This document shows positions 17,953 through 25,739 of a stretch of 53,257 nucleotides of DNA, piece after piece. The DNA is from Acinetobacter johnsonii CIP 64.6 (GTDB lineage: Bacteria; Pseudomonadota; Gammaproteobacteria; Pseudomonadales; Moraxellaceae). Positions within the stretch are counted from its first letter, which is position 1; the number at the start of each line of letters is the position of its first letter. Where the stretch lies: NCBI RefSeq assembly GCF_000368045.1, contig NZ_KB849235.1, positions 523,621 to 576,877 on the forward strand, in the 5' to 3' direction. A program made the position numbers and the translations under genes. The notes beneath the pieces are model-generated. The model saw only the letters and a program-made list of their open reading frames with translations. It was not told the origin of the DNA and did no database searches.

Positions 17953-18105
17953 ATGTTTAAGAAATTTTTAATCTTTTTATTGATTCTAGCACCTTCTATT
18001 TTTTATCTATGGTTTGTCCAACAAGGCACCAAACAAGCCCCTGTTGCACAAGAAATCCACTCAAGTGCTGAAAACAGCCCTTCTTACCCAACACCTGACC
18101 ACTAA
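17953..18105 (+). CDS. Small single-span membrane protein, unknown function
   Basis: A 50-aa frame from the ATG at 17953 (MFKKFLIFLLILAPSIFYLW), with an AAGG nine bases upstream. It has one strongly hydrophobic segment (residues ~4-22) followed by a short polar tail rich in Gln, Ser and Pro. A longer frame begins at 17908 but lacks a good site. It lies between tRNA-Glu copy 1 and the first permease. No family recognised; it could be a short inner-membrane protein or a chance ORF with a signal-like start. Confidence 0.45.
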   Translation: MFKKFLIFLLILAPSIFYLWFVQQGTKQAPVAQEIHSSAENSPSYPTPDH

Positions 18106-18230
18106 AAGATAGTCTTTAAGCATTTGTTTTTTAAATTGATACCGATAGTTCATCAGAAAATTTCAATTCACGTGATTTTTCATCTTATTAAAAACTAGAA
18201 TATAACTTTAAGCCCATTGTTTGATTTTCT

Positions 18231-19661
18231 ATGCAATCTGCAACGCCGCCTTCGCAATCCTCAACTGATTCACCGCAAAATACCTCATTAAAACGTGCCA
18301 TGAGCACACGCCACCTGATCATGTTATCGCTTGGTGGTGCCATTGGCACAGGCCTGTTCATGGGCTCAGGCGAAGTGATCTCTCAGGCAGGCCCTCTCGG
18401 TGCTGTACTGGCTTATATTATTGGCGGGTTGATCGCATATATGGTCATGCTTTGCCTCGGCGAGCTTGCAGTACATTTACCTGTTTCTGGTTCATTTGGT
18501 GCCTTTGCAACACGTTATATTGGCCCTGGCACAGGCTATATGGTGTCGTGGATGTATTGGCTCGGCTGGTCGGCAACACTCGGCACCGAATTTACCGCAG
18601 CAGCCATTTTGGTACAGGAATGGTTCCCACAAACGTCGATCTGGTTATGGACGTTAATCTTTGCCAGTGGCGTACTGATTTCAAACCTCAGTTCAACCCG
18701 AGCTTTTGCAGAGTCTGAGTTTTGGCTGTCCATGATCAAAGTCGCAACTGTACTCATTTTTATTCTTTTAGGCTTTGCCTGTATTTTCGGTATCATCCCT
18801 TTTCAGGGGGATGAGTCTGCACCCTTATTCAACAACTTGACTGCGCAAGGCTGGCTACCGAATGGTCTTATTCCGTTGTTTACCACCTTATTAATTGTGA
18901 ATTTCGCTTTTAATGGCACAGAAATGATTGGTATTGCCGCAGGTGAAACTGAAAACCCAGAAAAAAATGTACCCAAAGCCATTCATGCCGCGGTTTGGCG
19001 CCTGATTATTTTCTTTGTTGGTACTATCATTGTCATTAGTTCCCTGCTCAGCTACACCAACACAGGTTTACAAGTGGGCGGACATGGCGGCTTAAGCAGC
19101 AGCCCGTTTGTAACTGTATTCACCCAAATGGGCATTCCCTATGCTGAAGACTTTATCCGTTTTGTGATTATCACGGCATTATTATCAACCGCGAACTCAG
19201 GCTTATATGCAGCATCACGCATGATGTGGGCCCTGTCCTCACAAAACCAATTGCCCAAGCTTTTTGCTAAAGTGAGTAAATCTGGGGTGCCTTATATTGC
19301 CATTTGGGTCACCATGATTGGTGGCTTGCCGGGCTTACTCTCTGAGCAATTTGGTGCAGATGTCATTTTTAAGAACTTAATGGGTATTGCAGCTTTTACC
19401 ATGGTGATTGTCTGGATGAGTATTTGCTGGAGTCAGTTTAACTTTCGTCGCCAATGGTTAAAGCAAGGCCATGCTTTATCGGAATTAAAATTCCGTACCC
19501 CTTGGTATCCGTTGGTTCCGATCCTAGGTTTTATTTGCTGTACAGCAACAGGCTTAAGTATGGCGGCCGACCCTGAAATGCTTTCAGGTTTTATTGGCTG
19601 CTTGCTCTTTATGGCCGCTTGCTATGCCAGTTACTATTGGCTCTATCACAATAAGAACTAA
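18231..19661 (+). CDS. APC-superfamily amino-acid permease (AAT family), paralogue 1
   Basis: 476 aa with 12 predicted membrane segments. The N-terminal family motif MSTRHLIMLSLGGAIGTGLF is followed by 'MGSGEVISQAGPLGA', the proton-coupled AAT-type substrate-binding loop 'GGAIGTGLF', and 'LIVNFAFNGTEMIGIAAGETENPEKNVPKAI' near residues 220-250. Such proteins import amino acids with protons; relatives include lysine, GABA, proline and arginine/ornithine permeases, and the substrate cannot be chosen from sequence. Strongly similar in sequence and layout to the permease at 20022-21434, so a tandem duplication is likely. It ends in a perfect 13-bp-stem terminator. Confidence 0.88.
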   Translation: MQSATPPSQSSTDSPQNTSLKRAMSTRHLIMLSLGGAIGTGLFMGSGEVISQAGPLGAVLAYIIGGLIAYMVMLCLGELAVHLPVSGSFGAFATRYIGPGTGYMVSWMYWLGWSATLGTEFTAAAILVQEWFPQTSIWLWTLIFASGVLISNLSSTRAFAESEFWLSMIKVATVLIFILLGFACIFGIIPFQGDESAPLFNNLTAQGWLPNGLIPLFTTLLIVNFAFNGTEMIGIAAGETENPEKNVPKAIHAAVWRLIIFFVGTIIVISSLLSYTNTGLQVGGHGGLSSSPFVTVFTQMGIPYAEDFIRFVIITALLSTANSGLYAASRMMWALSSQNQLPKLFAKVSKSGVPYIAIWVTMIGGLPGLLSEQFGADVIFKNLMGIAAFTMVIVWMSICWSQFNFRRQWLKQGHALSELKFRTPWYPLVPILGFICCTATGLSMAADPEMLSGFIGCLLFMAACYASYYWLYHNKN

Positions 19662-19672
19662 GCATCTTCAGC

Positions 19673-19711
19673 AAAGTGAGCTCAAGCTTATTTTTTGAGC
19701 TCACTTTTGCA
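19673..19711 (+). terminator. Terminator after permease 1
   Basis: AAAGTGAGCTCAA (19673-19685) pairs perfectly with TTGAGCTCACTTT (19695-19707) around a 9-nt loop; a short T-run follows. Confidence 0.75.
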
Positions 19712-19790
19712 ACAATAAAAAATTCATTCAATTTAATTACTTGTTTTGCCTAATGTTTGAACTTTCAACCATTACAGAGCAAAAACCCTT

Positions 19791-19819
19791 TTGACAAATA
19801 GGCCTTTAATCCTTAATAT
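19791..19819 (+). promoter_or_regulatory. Sigma-70 promoter of tRNA-Glu copy 2
   Basis: TTGACA (19791-19796) and TAATAT (19814-19819) are spaced by 17 bp, about 17 bp before the mature tRNA. Confidence 0.85.
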
Positions 19820-19836
19820 ACGCATCACCTCGCAAC

Positions 19837-19912
19837 GTCCCTATCGTCTAGAGGCCTAGGACATCGCCCTTTCACGGCGGTAACCGGGGTTCGAATCCCC
19901 GTAGGGACGCCA
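19837..19912 (+). tRNA. tRNA-Glu (UUC), copy 2
   Basis: 76 nt, identical to copy 1, with encoded CCA. It has its own promoter, and its leader shares CCTCGCAAC with copy 1. No clear terminator separates it from the second permease. Confidence 0.97.
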
Positions 19913-19961
19913 TATCTTGATCTTATCCGATCAACACTTATTCATAATTATTATTATTTCA

Positions 19962-19989
19962 TTGCAGATTTGCAGTTTTTCACTACAAT
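19962..19989 (+). promoter_or_regulatory. Possible promoter of permease 2
   Basis: TTGCAG (19962-19967) and TACAAT (19984-19989) are spaced by 16 bp, just upstream of the permease 2 start at 20022. Confidence 0.45.
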
Positions 19990-20021
19990 AGCCCGCTTCA
20001 TTCCTGAACTTATTAACGCTT

Positions 20022-21434
20022 ATGCACTCATCTCCGAATGATGCTTCGCATCAGGGCAATTCTGCGCCTTTAAAACGCGCTATGAGTACTCGACATCTGG
20101 TTATGATTTCGCTTGGTGGCGCAATCGGGACTGGCCTATTTTTAGGGTCGGGTGAAGTCATTGCACAAACGGGGCCTGTAGGTGCCATTATTTCTTATTT
20201 CCTCGGCGGGATCATTGCATATATGGTCATGCTGTGTTTAGGGGAACTTGCTGTTCATATGCCTGAGTCTGGCTCATTTGGCGCTTATGCCAAACGCTAC
20301 ATCGGACCAGGTACAGGTTATACCATCACATGGCTGTACTGGCTGACGTGGTCCGTCACGCTAGGAACCGAGTTTACAGCTGCCGCACTGCTCATGCAGG
20401 AGTGGTTTCCAGATAGTTCAATGTGGATGTGGACCCTAATTTTTGGTGCTTTTGTATTTAGTTTAAATATGATCTCGACCAAATGGTTCGCAGAATCTGA
20501 GTTTTGGTTGGCTTTAGTCAAAGTTATCACCGTTGTTATTTTTATTTTACTGGGCCTACTCGCTATTTTTGGCGTGATTGGCTACAGAGGCTATGAAGCT
20601 GCACCTTTATTTAGCAACTTAACGGCTCAGGGTTGGTTCCCAGAAGGCTTGTTCCCTATCTTTACCACCATGTTGATCGTGAACTTTGCATTTTCTGGTA
20701 CAGAGCTGATTGGTGTTGCTGCGGGTGAAACCAAAGATCCTGCTAAGAATGTACCCAAAGCCATCAATACTGCGATTTTTCGCTTATTGATTTTCTTTGT
20801 GGGTACCATCTTGGTCGTGACTTCACTCCTTCCGCATCAAGAGGCAGGTTTAGCGGCTGAAGGCGTGAGTAGCAGTCCATTTGTGACCGTATTCCAACAT
20901 ATTGGCATTCCTTATGCTGAAGATATCATCCGTTTTGTGATTATCACTGCGTTGCTATCTGCTGCGAACTCTGGACTATTTGCTGCTTCACGTATGATGT
21001 GGTCGCTGTCTTACCAAAAGCAATTACCAGCAGTCTTCTCAAAAATCAATGCACGTGGTGTCCCTTATGTGGCAGTCACCGTGACCATGATTGGCGGTAT
21101 GCCGGGTTTACTGTCTGAGCAGTTTGCACCTGAAGCCATTTTTACCAATTTACTGGGTATAGCAGCGTTTACCATGGTCGTCGTTTGGATGAGTATTTGC
21201 TTAAGCCAATTTAACTTCCGTCGCCAATGGTATAAACAAGGACGTAAAAAAGAAGAATTAGGTTTTGCAGCGCCGCTGTTTCCTATTGTGCCAATCCTTG
21301 GCTTTATCTTCTGCTTTATCACCTGCGTCAGCATGGTGTTTGATCCAAGTATGCGTATTAGCTTCTTTGGTTGTTTACTGTTTATTGCAGTATGTTATGC
21401 GAGTTATTACACCTTTTATCACAAGAAAACTTAA
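20022..21434 (+). CDS. APC-superfamily amino-acid permease (AAT family), paralogue 2
   Basis: 470 aa, 12 predicted membrane segments, aligning with the preceding permease almost end to end without large gaps (MSTRHLVMISLGGAIGTGLF; LIVNFAFSGTELIGVAAGET; MMWSLSYQKQLPAVFSKINA). Differences are spread over the protein, so the duplication is not recent. The substrate is probably a related amino acid, but specificity may have diverged. It lies 109 bp after tRNA-Glu copy 2, with a possible promoter of its own between them. A terminator with a UUCG-type tetraloop follows. Confidence 0.88.
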   Translation: MHSSPNDASHQGNSAPLKRAMSTRHLVMISLGGAIGTGLFLGSGEVIAQTGPVGAIISYFLGGIIAYMVMLCLGELAVHMPESGSFGAYAKRYIGPGTGYTITWLYWLTWSVTLGTEFTAAALLMQEWFPDSSMWMWTLIFGAFVFSLNMISTKWFAESEFWLALVKVITVVIFILLGLLAIFGVIGYRGYEAAPLFSNLTAQGWFPEGLFPIFTTMLIVNFAFSGTELIGVAAGETKDPAKNVPKAINTAIFRLLIFFVGTILVVTSLLPHQEAGLAAEGVSSSPFVTVFQHIGIPYAEDIIRFVIITALLSAANSGLFAASRMMWSLSYQKQLPAVFSKINARGVPYVAVTVTMIGGMPGLLSEQFAPEAIFTNLLGIAAFTMVVVWMSICLSQFNFRRQWYKQGRKKEELGFAAPLFPIVPILGFIFCFITCVSMVFDPSMRISFFGCLLFIAVCYASYYTFYHKKT

Positions 21435-21445
21435 TCCGTATTGTT

Positions 21446-21477
21446 AAAAAGAGCGACTTCGGTCGCTCTTTTTTTTA
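21446..21477 (+). terminator. Terminator with TTCG tetraloop after permease 2
   Basis: GAGCGAC (21451-21457), TTCG, GTCGCTC (21462-21468), followed by T8. Confidence 0.93.
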
Positions 21478-21514
21478 TACTGTTTTTATCAAGTACATCA
21501 TCGGTGCATGCCTG

Positions 21515-22420
21515 ATGAATATTGTATGGATTCATGGGATGAATCAGCAGCACAAGACTGCGCGTACCCTGCTTCAACATTGGCTTGTGATCTTACAACA
21601 GGTACTGAGTAAACTTGGCCGTGCAGATGACCTTCCTTATCTTCAGCGGCACAGTCGGCTGGCCTTTTACGGAGATCTCCTAACACGTCAGCATTTAGAA
21701 AACACCCTCAACGCCAGCACCCTCATGCCACAACATTGGTCTCCTTTTTCCTTTTTGCATCCTATTCACCTGACGCACACCGCTGCACCCAATATCGAAC
21801 ATCAAGCTGAAATTTCTAAAAACCCTCAGCTCACAATTTCAGATGAACTCTCATTCAATAATAAAATTAAATACATCAGCCTCCTCGGCAAAGATCTGGC
21901 TTTACGTGATTTAGCCAGTTTAATCAATCACTTTCCGGAGTTACATAGCAGCTTTATTCATCGTTTTTTGATGGAAGCGTATCTATATTTATCCAATCCA
22001 CACTTCATCCACACCGTGCATACGCGTCTGCATGAGCACTTACACGGTACGAAACCCAAAATTGTGATTGCCCACTCTCTAGGCAGCGTGATTGCCTATA
22101 ATTATTTAATTCAACACCCTGAACTTAAGATTCAAACACTGATTACCCTCGGTTCACCACTTGCCTTTCGTGTTATTCAGTGCCATTTACAGCAACCTAT
22201 TCAACGGCCTGCAGCTTTATGTGGCGATTGGATCAATTTTTATTCAGATGCCGATTTTCTGAGTGCTTTTCCACTGAACCAAAAACCGTTTGCTTTTACT
22301 CCCGCCATTATCAACAAGCAAATCACCACTGATCTTGCTCATCCTCATCTGATCGAAGGCTATTTACGCCATCCCGAGTTCATCAACAACTTGCTTAAGT
22401 TGCTTAAAAAATCGGCTTAA
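21515..22420 (+). CDS. Alpha/beta hydrolase, lipase-like
   Basis: About 301 aa from the ATG at 21515 (MNIVWIHGMNQQHKTARTLL). The frame is open further upstream to 21371, but that part runs through permease 2 and its terminator, so it is rejected. The protein shows the HG oxyanion-type turn at the N-terminus (WIHGMN) and a nucleophile elbow IAHSLGSVIAYNYL (AHSLG in place of GxSxG), followed by 'LITLGSPLAF'. The middle is rich in His and Leu. It is most like predicted lipase/esterase-type hydrolases; substrate unknown. It sits between permease 2 and the tRNA-Glu cluster, with no obvious functional tie to either. Confidence 0.7.
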   Translation: MNIVWIHGMNQQHKTARTLLQHWLVILQQVLSKLGRADDLPYLQRHSRLAFYGDLLTRQHLENTLNASTLMPQHWSPFSFLHPIHLTHTAAPNIEHQAEISKNPQLTISDELSFNNKIKYISLLGKDLALRDLASLINHFPELHSSFIHRFLMEAYLYLSNPHFIHTVHTRLHEHLHGTKPKIVIAHSLGSVIAYNYLIQHPELKIQTLITLGSPLAFRVIQCHLQQPIQRPAALCGDWINFYSDADFLSAFPLNQKPFAFTPAIINKQITTDLAHPHLIEGYLRHPEFINNLLKLLKKSA

Positions 22421-22506
22421 ATCATATGATTTTTAATCATTTTATCTAGATTGTTTTAAATTTATGCACTCAACACTTAAAACTAGAATTATTTAGAGAA
22501 AAGCGT

Positions 22507-22535
22507 TTGACACCCCTCTATTTTCGCCCTAATAT
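22507..22535 (+). promoter_or_regulatory. Sigma-70 promoter of the tRNA-Glu cluster (copies 3-6)
   Basis: TTGACA (22507-22512) and TAATAT (22530-22535) are spaced by 17 bp, 17 bp before tRNA copy 3. No comparable promoter precedes copies 4 and 5, so they are probably cut from a common transcript. Confidence 0.85.
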
Positions 22536-22552
22536 ACGCCCACCTCTGAAAC

Positions 22553-22628
22553 GTCCCTATCGTCTAGAGGCCTAGGACATCGCCCTTTCACGGCGGTAAC
22601 CGGGGTTCGAATCCCCGTAGGGACGCCA
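22553..22628 (+). tRNA. tRNA-Glu (UUC), copy 3
   Basis: 76 nt, identical to copy 1; first gene of a four-tRNA transcript. Confidence 0.97.
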
Positions 22629-22652
22629 ATTTCAGAAGTAAAGTTTTATTAA

Positions 22653-22728
22653 GTCCCTATCGTCTAGAGGCCTAGGACATCGCCCTTTCACGGCGGTAAC
22701 CGGGGTTCGAATCCCCGTAGGGACGCCA
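22653..22728 (+). tRNA. tRNA-Glu (UUC), copy 4
   Basis: 76 nt, identical to copy 1; second unit of the tandem repeat. Confidence 0.97.
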
Positions 22729-22752
22729 ATTTCAGAAGTAAAGTTTTATTAA

Positions 22753-22828
22753 GTCCCTATCGTCTAGAGGCCTAGGACATCGCCCTTTCACGGCGGTAAC
22801 CGGGGTTCGAATCCCCGTAGGGACGCCA
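22753..22828 (+). tRNA. tRNA-Glu (UUC), copy 5
   Basis: 76 nt, identical to copy 1; third unit of the tandem repeat, followed by a unique 47-nt spacer. Confidence 0.97.
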
Positions 22829-22875
22829 TTACTTAAGATCAAAAGTAATCGGTTTTAAAACATCACTTCTGTACT

Positions 22876-22951
22876 GTCCCTATCGTCTAGAGGCCTAGGA
22901 CATCGCCCTTTCACGGCGGTAACCGGGGTTCGAATCCCCGTAGGGACGCCA
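22876..22951 (+). tRNA. tRNA-Glu (UUC), copy 6
   Basis: 76 nt, identical to copy 1; last tRNA before the terminator at 22985-23019. Confidence 0.97.
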
Positions 22952-22984
22952 TATTTGAGATTGATTTTTCTAAAGTTATCTCAT

Positions 22985-23019
22985 AAAAAAGCCCAAGCAT
23001 TATGACTTGGGTTTTTTTA
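22985..23019. terminator. Bidirectional terminator between the tRNA-Glu cluster and the YiiX-like gene
   Basis: AAGCCCAAG and CTTGGGTTT form a stem around CATTATGA, with A6 on the left and T7 on the right. Confidence 0.88.
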
Positions 23020-23027
23020 TTGCCTGC

Positions 23028-23636
23028 CTATTTACGATCAACTTCAATTAAAGCGGTCGAGGCAAAAATAGCCTGTGGTGCAATCACAGTTTCATTCAAG
23101 GGAATGTTCTGCCCATATCGCTGTTGCATGAGTTGCTTGACTTCAGACGACCTTAAATCAAATTGCTCCAGTTTGGATAACGGAGTCAACTCAATACCCA
23201 AAGCATCATGATAGGCCTTCCAGACTATTTCTGAGCAATATAAAGCACGATTGTCCCACTCAAAATAAAGATCATAAGGCTGGCCTAAGTATTGTTCTGC
23301 GTTCTTGATCAGTTGCTGCTTTTGCTGAACAGTCAAATTCGTTTTAAAGCGCTTCACCACATAATGCCGCTCAACCCCGCGATCAATCCACTGCTGAAGT
23401 GCCGTATATTTCACAGGCTGAACTGCCTCTAAAACCCATGCTTTTCCATCTTTATTAACAATTAAACCCATATGGCTATAACGAGACTTGGTCGCTTTTT
23501 GTATCCCTAAACTTTGTTGCGACTTCGAGACGTGAAAAATAATATCGCCCGTTTGATAGGACATATTCGCCCATAGCAGCTGAGGACTTACCAACAGTAA
23601 AACAGCACTTAAAATCACAACATTTCTACTTTTCAT
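23028..23636 (-). CDS. YiiX/YebB-like papain-fold amidase (permuted NlpC/P60 type)
   Basis: 202 aa, the same length as E. coli YiiX, with an N-terminal signal peptide (VILSAVLLLVSPQLLWA). Motifs of the permuted papain-like family are 'YQTGDIIFHVSKSQQS', SRYSHMGLIV with the catalytic His, and YCSEIVWKAY with the catalytic Cys near residue 130. Such enzymes are periplasmic cysteine amidases or acyl-amide hydrolases with poorly known substrates. Convergent with the tRNA-Glu cluster and divergent from the GST gene. Function is inferred from family only. Confidence 0.8.
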   Translation of the reverse strand: MKSRNVVILSAVLLLVSPQLLWANMSYQTGDIIFHVSKSQQSLGIQKATKSRYSHMGLIVNKDGKAWVLEAVQPVKYTALQQWIDRGVERHYVVKRFKTNLTVQQKQQLIKNAEQYLGQPYDLYFEWDNRALYCSEIVWKAYHDALGIELTPLSKLEQFDLRSSEVKQLMQQRYGQNIPLNETVIAPQAIFASTALIEVDRK

Positions 23637-23701
23637 CCTAGATTTCCTTTATTCTTCTTTTTATAGATACGACCTATCATTTTTAAAACTATAAAATATT
23701 T

Positions 23702-24367
23702 ATGATCTTACATCATCTTCAAAACTCACGTTCACAGCGTATTCTTTGGTTACTTGAGGAACTTGAGCTGTCTTATGAGCTCAAGCTGTATGATGCAACA
23801 CAAGCTAGACAAACGAATCTGAAATTTCCAACGCTCGACATTCCACATGATACTCAGACGATACGACTTACGGAAAGCAGCGCAATCGTAGAATACCTAT
23901 GCCAACTGTGCCAGAAGTTGATTATTCCTCATAAGCATACACAGTATTGGAACTTCTGTTTTTATAGCCATTATAGCGATGCCAGTCTCATGCCTAACTT
24001 GGCATTGAAACAAGTTTTCCAACACATTAAACAACAAACAACTTTGCTTGTACGTTTTGTGAGTTTGGCCTTTCAAAGCGCGTTCAATCGTGCTTATTTA
24101 AACCCTGAGCTACATCGGCAACTTAAAGAAATTAATACCCACTTAAGCACGCATTCATACTTTGCAGGCGATGTGTTTAGTTATGCGGATATCTTGATGT
24201 GGTTTCCACTCTATGCAGCCAGTTATGCCACTCCGCAGTTTGCTCAGTATCAGTCTATTCAACACTATTTCACTCAAATACAAAGCAGACCTGCCTTTAA
24301 TGCTGCTATGACATGCGGGCAATGGTCTGCTTCTTATTTTGAACACTATTGGTCTATCACACAGTAG
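23702..24367 (+). CDS. Glutathione S-transferase family protein
   Basis: 221 aa. The N-terminal thioredoxin-like domain shows 'SRSQRILWLLEELELSYELK' (active-site region near residue 9-12) and the glutathione gamma-Glu contact 'TESSAIVEYL' near 60-69. The C-terminal all-helical domain ends with 'FSYADILMWFPLYAA', a GST helix motif (normally 'adi' plus Asp cap). It likely conjugates glutathione to electrophiles or reduces peroxides; subclass unclear. The ribosome site is poor. Convergent with the flavin oxidoreductase gene 7 nt away, without a visible terminator. Confidence 0.82.
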   Translation: MILHHLQNSRSQRILWLLEELELSYELKLYDATQARQTNLKFPTLDIPHDTQTIRLTESSAIVEYLCQLCQKLIIPHKHTQYWNFCFYSHYSDASLMPNLALKQVFQHIKQQTTLLVRFVSLAFQSAFNRAYLNPELHRQLKEINTHLSTHSYFAGDVFSYADILMWFPLYAASYATPQFAQYQSIQHYFTQIQSRPAFNAAMTCGQWSASYFEHYWSITQ

Positions 24368-24374
24368 GTTCTAC

Positions 24375-25619
24375 TTAGGCAGACTTTCTAGAGTTGACTT
24401 GCCCTTTAATCACCGCCTTCACATTCCCTTTTAAATAATTAAAAAATACTTTGAGCGGGGATAGTTTCGGATTTGGTTGTTTACCTTCTGCGATATCCTT
24501 AAATTGCGCGGCATACCAGATCACTTCCATAATCGCCATTTTATCGATCATTGAAATGCCTGTTTTGATCTTATCGACTGCATAACGTACATCTTGCCCT
24601 GCAATTAAACGATTGGTCACGTCGGGTTCTACCGCAAATGGACGCGCCATCCCAATAAAGTCACACGCGCCACTTTCTAAGGCTGCGTTCATACCCGCAG
24701 CAGTACGAAAACCGCCAGTCACCATCAACTTACACTGGACTTGTTCACGAATTTTTTCAGCAAACTCTAAGAAGTAAGCCTCACGTGCAATAGTCGATGC
24801 CTTACGTTTTTCTTGCTTCACCCCTGCCATCGCAGGTGCTTCATAGCTGCCCCCTGAAATCTCAATCAAATCAATCCCGGCCGCATCAATAGCTTTAAAT
24901 GTCGCAATGACATCTTCTTCCGAGATTCCACCACGCTGAAAATCTGCTGAATTAAGTTTGACCGAAATAATAAACTGCTCTGACGTTGCCGCACGTACCG
25001 CTTTATAAATTTCCAATAAAAAACGCATACGGTTTTCAGCAGAGCCACCCCATTGATCTTGGCGTTTATTGGTCAACGGCGATAAAAACTGACTGATAAG
25101 ATAACCATGCGCACCATGTAATTGCACGCCTTCAAAGCCTGCTTTCTCACAAATGGCAGCTGAAGTTGCAAAGCGCTGGATAATATCAAGGATTTCATCT
25201 TCACGAAGCGCTCGCGGCGTTCCAAAACTCATTGATAAAGCGGGACTAAACGGTACTGCTGAAGGTGCAACCGTTTCCTTATTTAAACCCTTAGGACATT
25301 GACGGCCTGGATGTGACAACTGTACCAATTGCACCATGCCATGTTTTTTACCAATCGTAGCCCATTGTTTTAGTGGTTCTAAGTCACGCTCGGTTTCAAT
25401 CACCACCACGCCTGGCTCATTTTTAGCTCGGAAGTCCACCATCACATTGCCTGTAATGGCGCAGCCTAGGCCTCCTTTTGCCCAAGCCTCATACAAGCCT
25501 AAGTGCAAATGATTCGGCTGGCCGGCATGATTGGCGAGTGCTTCACTCATCGCCCCTTTAATCATCTTATTTTTAAAATGGACCTGCCCAATGTCGATTG
25601 CGCTTGCAAGCTGGCTCAT
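24375..25619 (-). CDS. NADH:flavin oxidoreductase (old yellow enzyme family)
   Basis: 414 aa, a single FMN TIM-barrel domain without the Fe-S and FAD parts present in FadH. Motifs include 'FKNKMIKGAMSE', 'VQLVQLSHPGRQ', 'GFEGVQLHGAHGYLISQFLSP' (substrate His pair region), 'NKRQDQWGGSAENRMRF' and 'MVTGGFRTAAGMNAALESGACDFIGMARP'. Members reduce activated alkenes with NAD(P)H; the natural substrate is not known. A ~50-residue C-terminal tail is rich in Lys. An AAAGGATG ribosome site precedes the start. A perfect 14-bp inverted repeat lies 61 bp upstream and may be its operator. Confidence 0.85.
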   Translation of the reverse strand: MSQLASAIDIGQVHFKNKMIKGAMSEALANHAGQPNHLHLGLYEAWAKGGLGCAITGNVMVDFRAKNEPGVVVIETERDLEPLKQWATIGKKHGMVQLVQLSHPGRQCPKGLNKETVAPSAVPFSPALSMSFGTPRALREDEILDIIQRFATSAAICEKAGFEGVQLHGAHGYLISQFLSPLTNKRQDQWGGSAENRMRFLLEIYKAVRAATSEQFIISVKLNSADFQRGGISEEDVIATFKAIDAAGIDLIEISGGSYEAPAMAGVKQEKRKASTIAREAYFLEFAEKIREQVQCKLMVTGGFRTAAGMNAALESGACDFIGMARPFAVEPDVTNRLIAGQDVRYAVDKIKTGISMIDKMAIMEVIWYAAQFKDIAEGKQPNPKLSPLKVFFNYLKGNVKAVIKGQVNSRKSA

Positions 25620-25680
25620 GAAAATTCATCCTTTAATATTTTTTAGTGTTTTTACTCTATGTATTTTTTGGCTACAGTCA

Positions 25681-25714
25681 AGAGAATTTGACAATTCATT
25701 TTGTCAAATTCTCT
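25681..25714. repeat. Perfect 14-bp inverted repeat upstream of the OYE gene
   Basis: AGAGAATTTGACAA (25681-25694) and TTGTCAAATTCTCT (25701-25714) flank a 6-nt loop. On the minus strand it follows yejF by 26 nt and is followed by a possible promoter TTGACT / TAGAGT (spacing 16) for the OYE gene. No T-run follows, so an operator is at least as likely as a terminator. Confidence 0.65.
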
Positions 25715-25739
25715 AAATTTTTATTTAGCAAAATAAATT

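Larger units (their letters stand above)
22553..22828 (+). repeat. 100-bp tandem repeat made of tRNA-Glu plus 24-nt spacer
   Basis: tRNA copies 3, 4 and 5 start at 22553, 22653 and 22753, exactly 100 bp apart. The two 24-nt spacers (22629-22652 and 22729-22752, beginning ATTTCAGAAGTAAAG) are identical. The spacer after copy 5 differs. This indicates unequal crossing-over or slippage that copied whole units recently. Confidence 0.95.

Noticed and set aside
21371..21514. Longer N-terminus of the alpha/beta hydrolase
   Set aside because: The extension reads through the permease 2 coding end and a strong terminator hairpin.
22553..22951. CRISPR-like regular repeats
   Set aside because: The repeats are complete tRNA-Glu genes with identical spacers, not short repeats with unique spacers.
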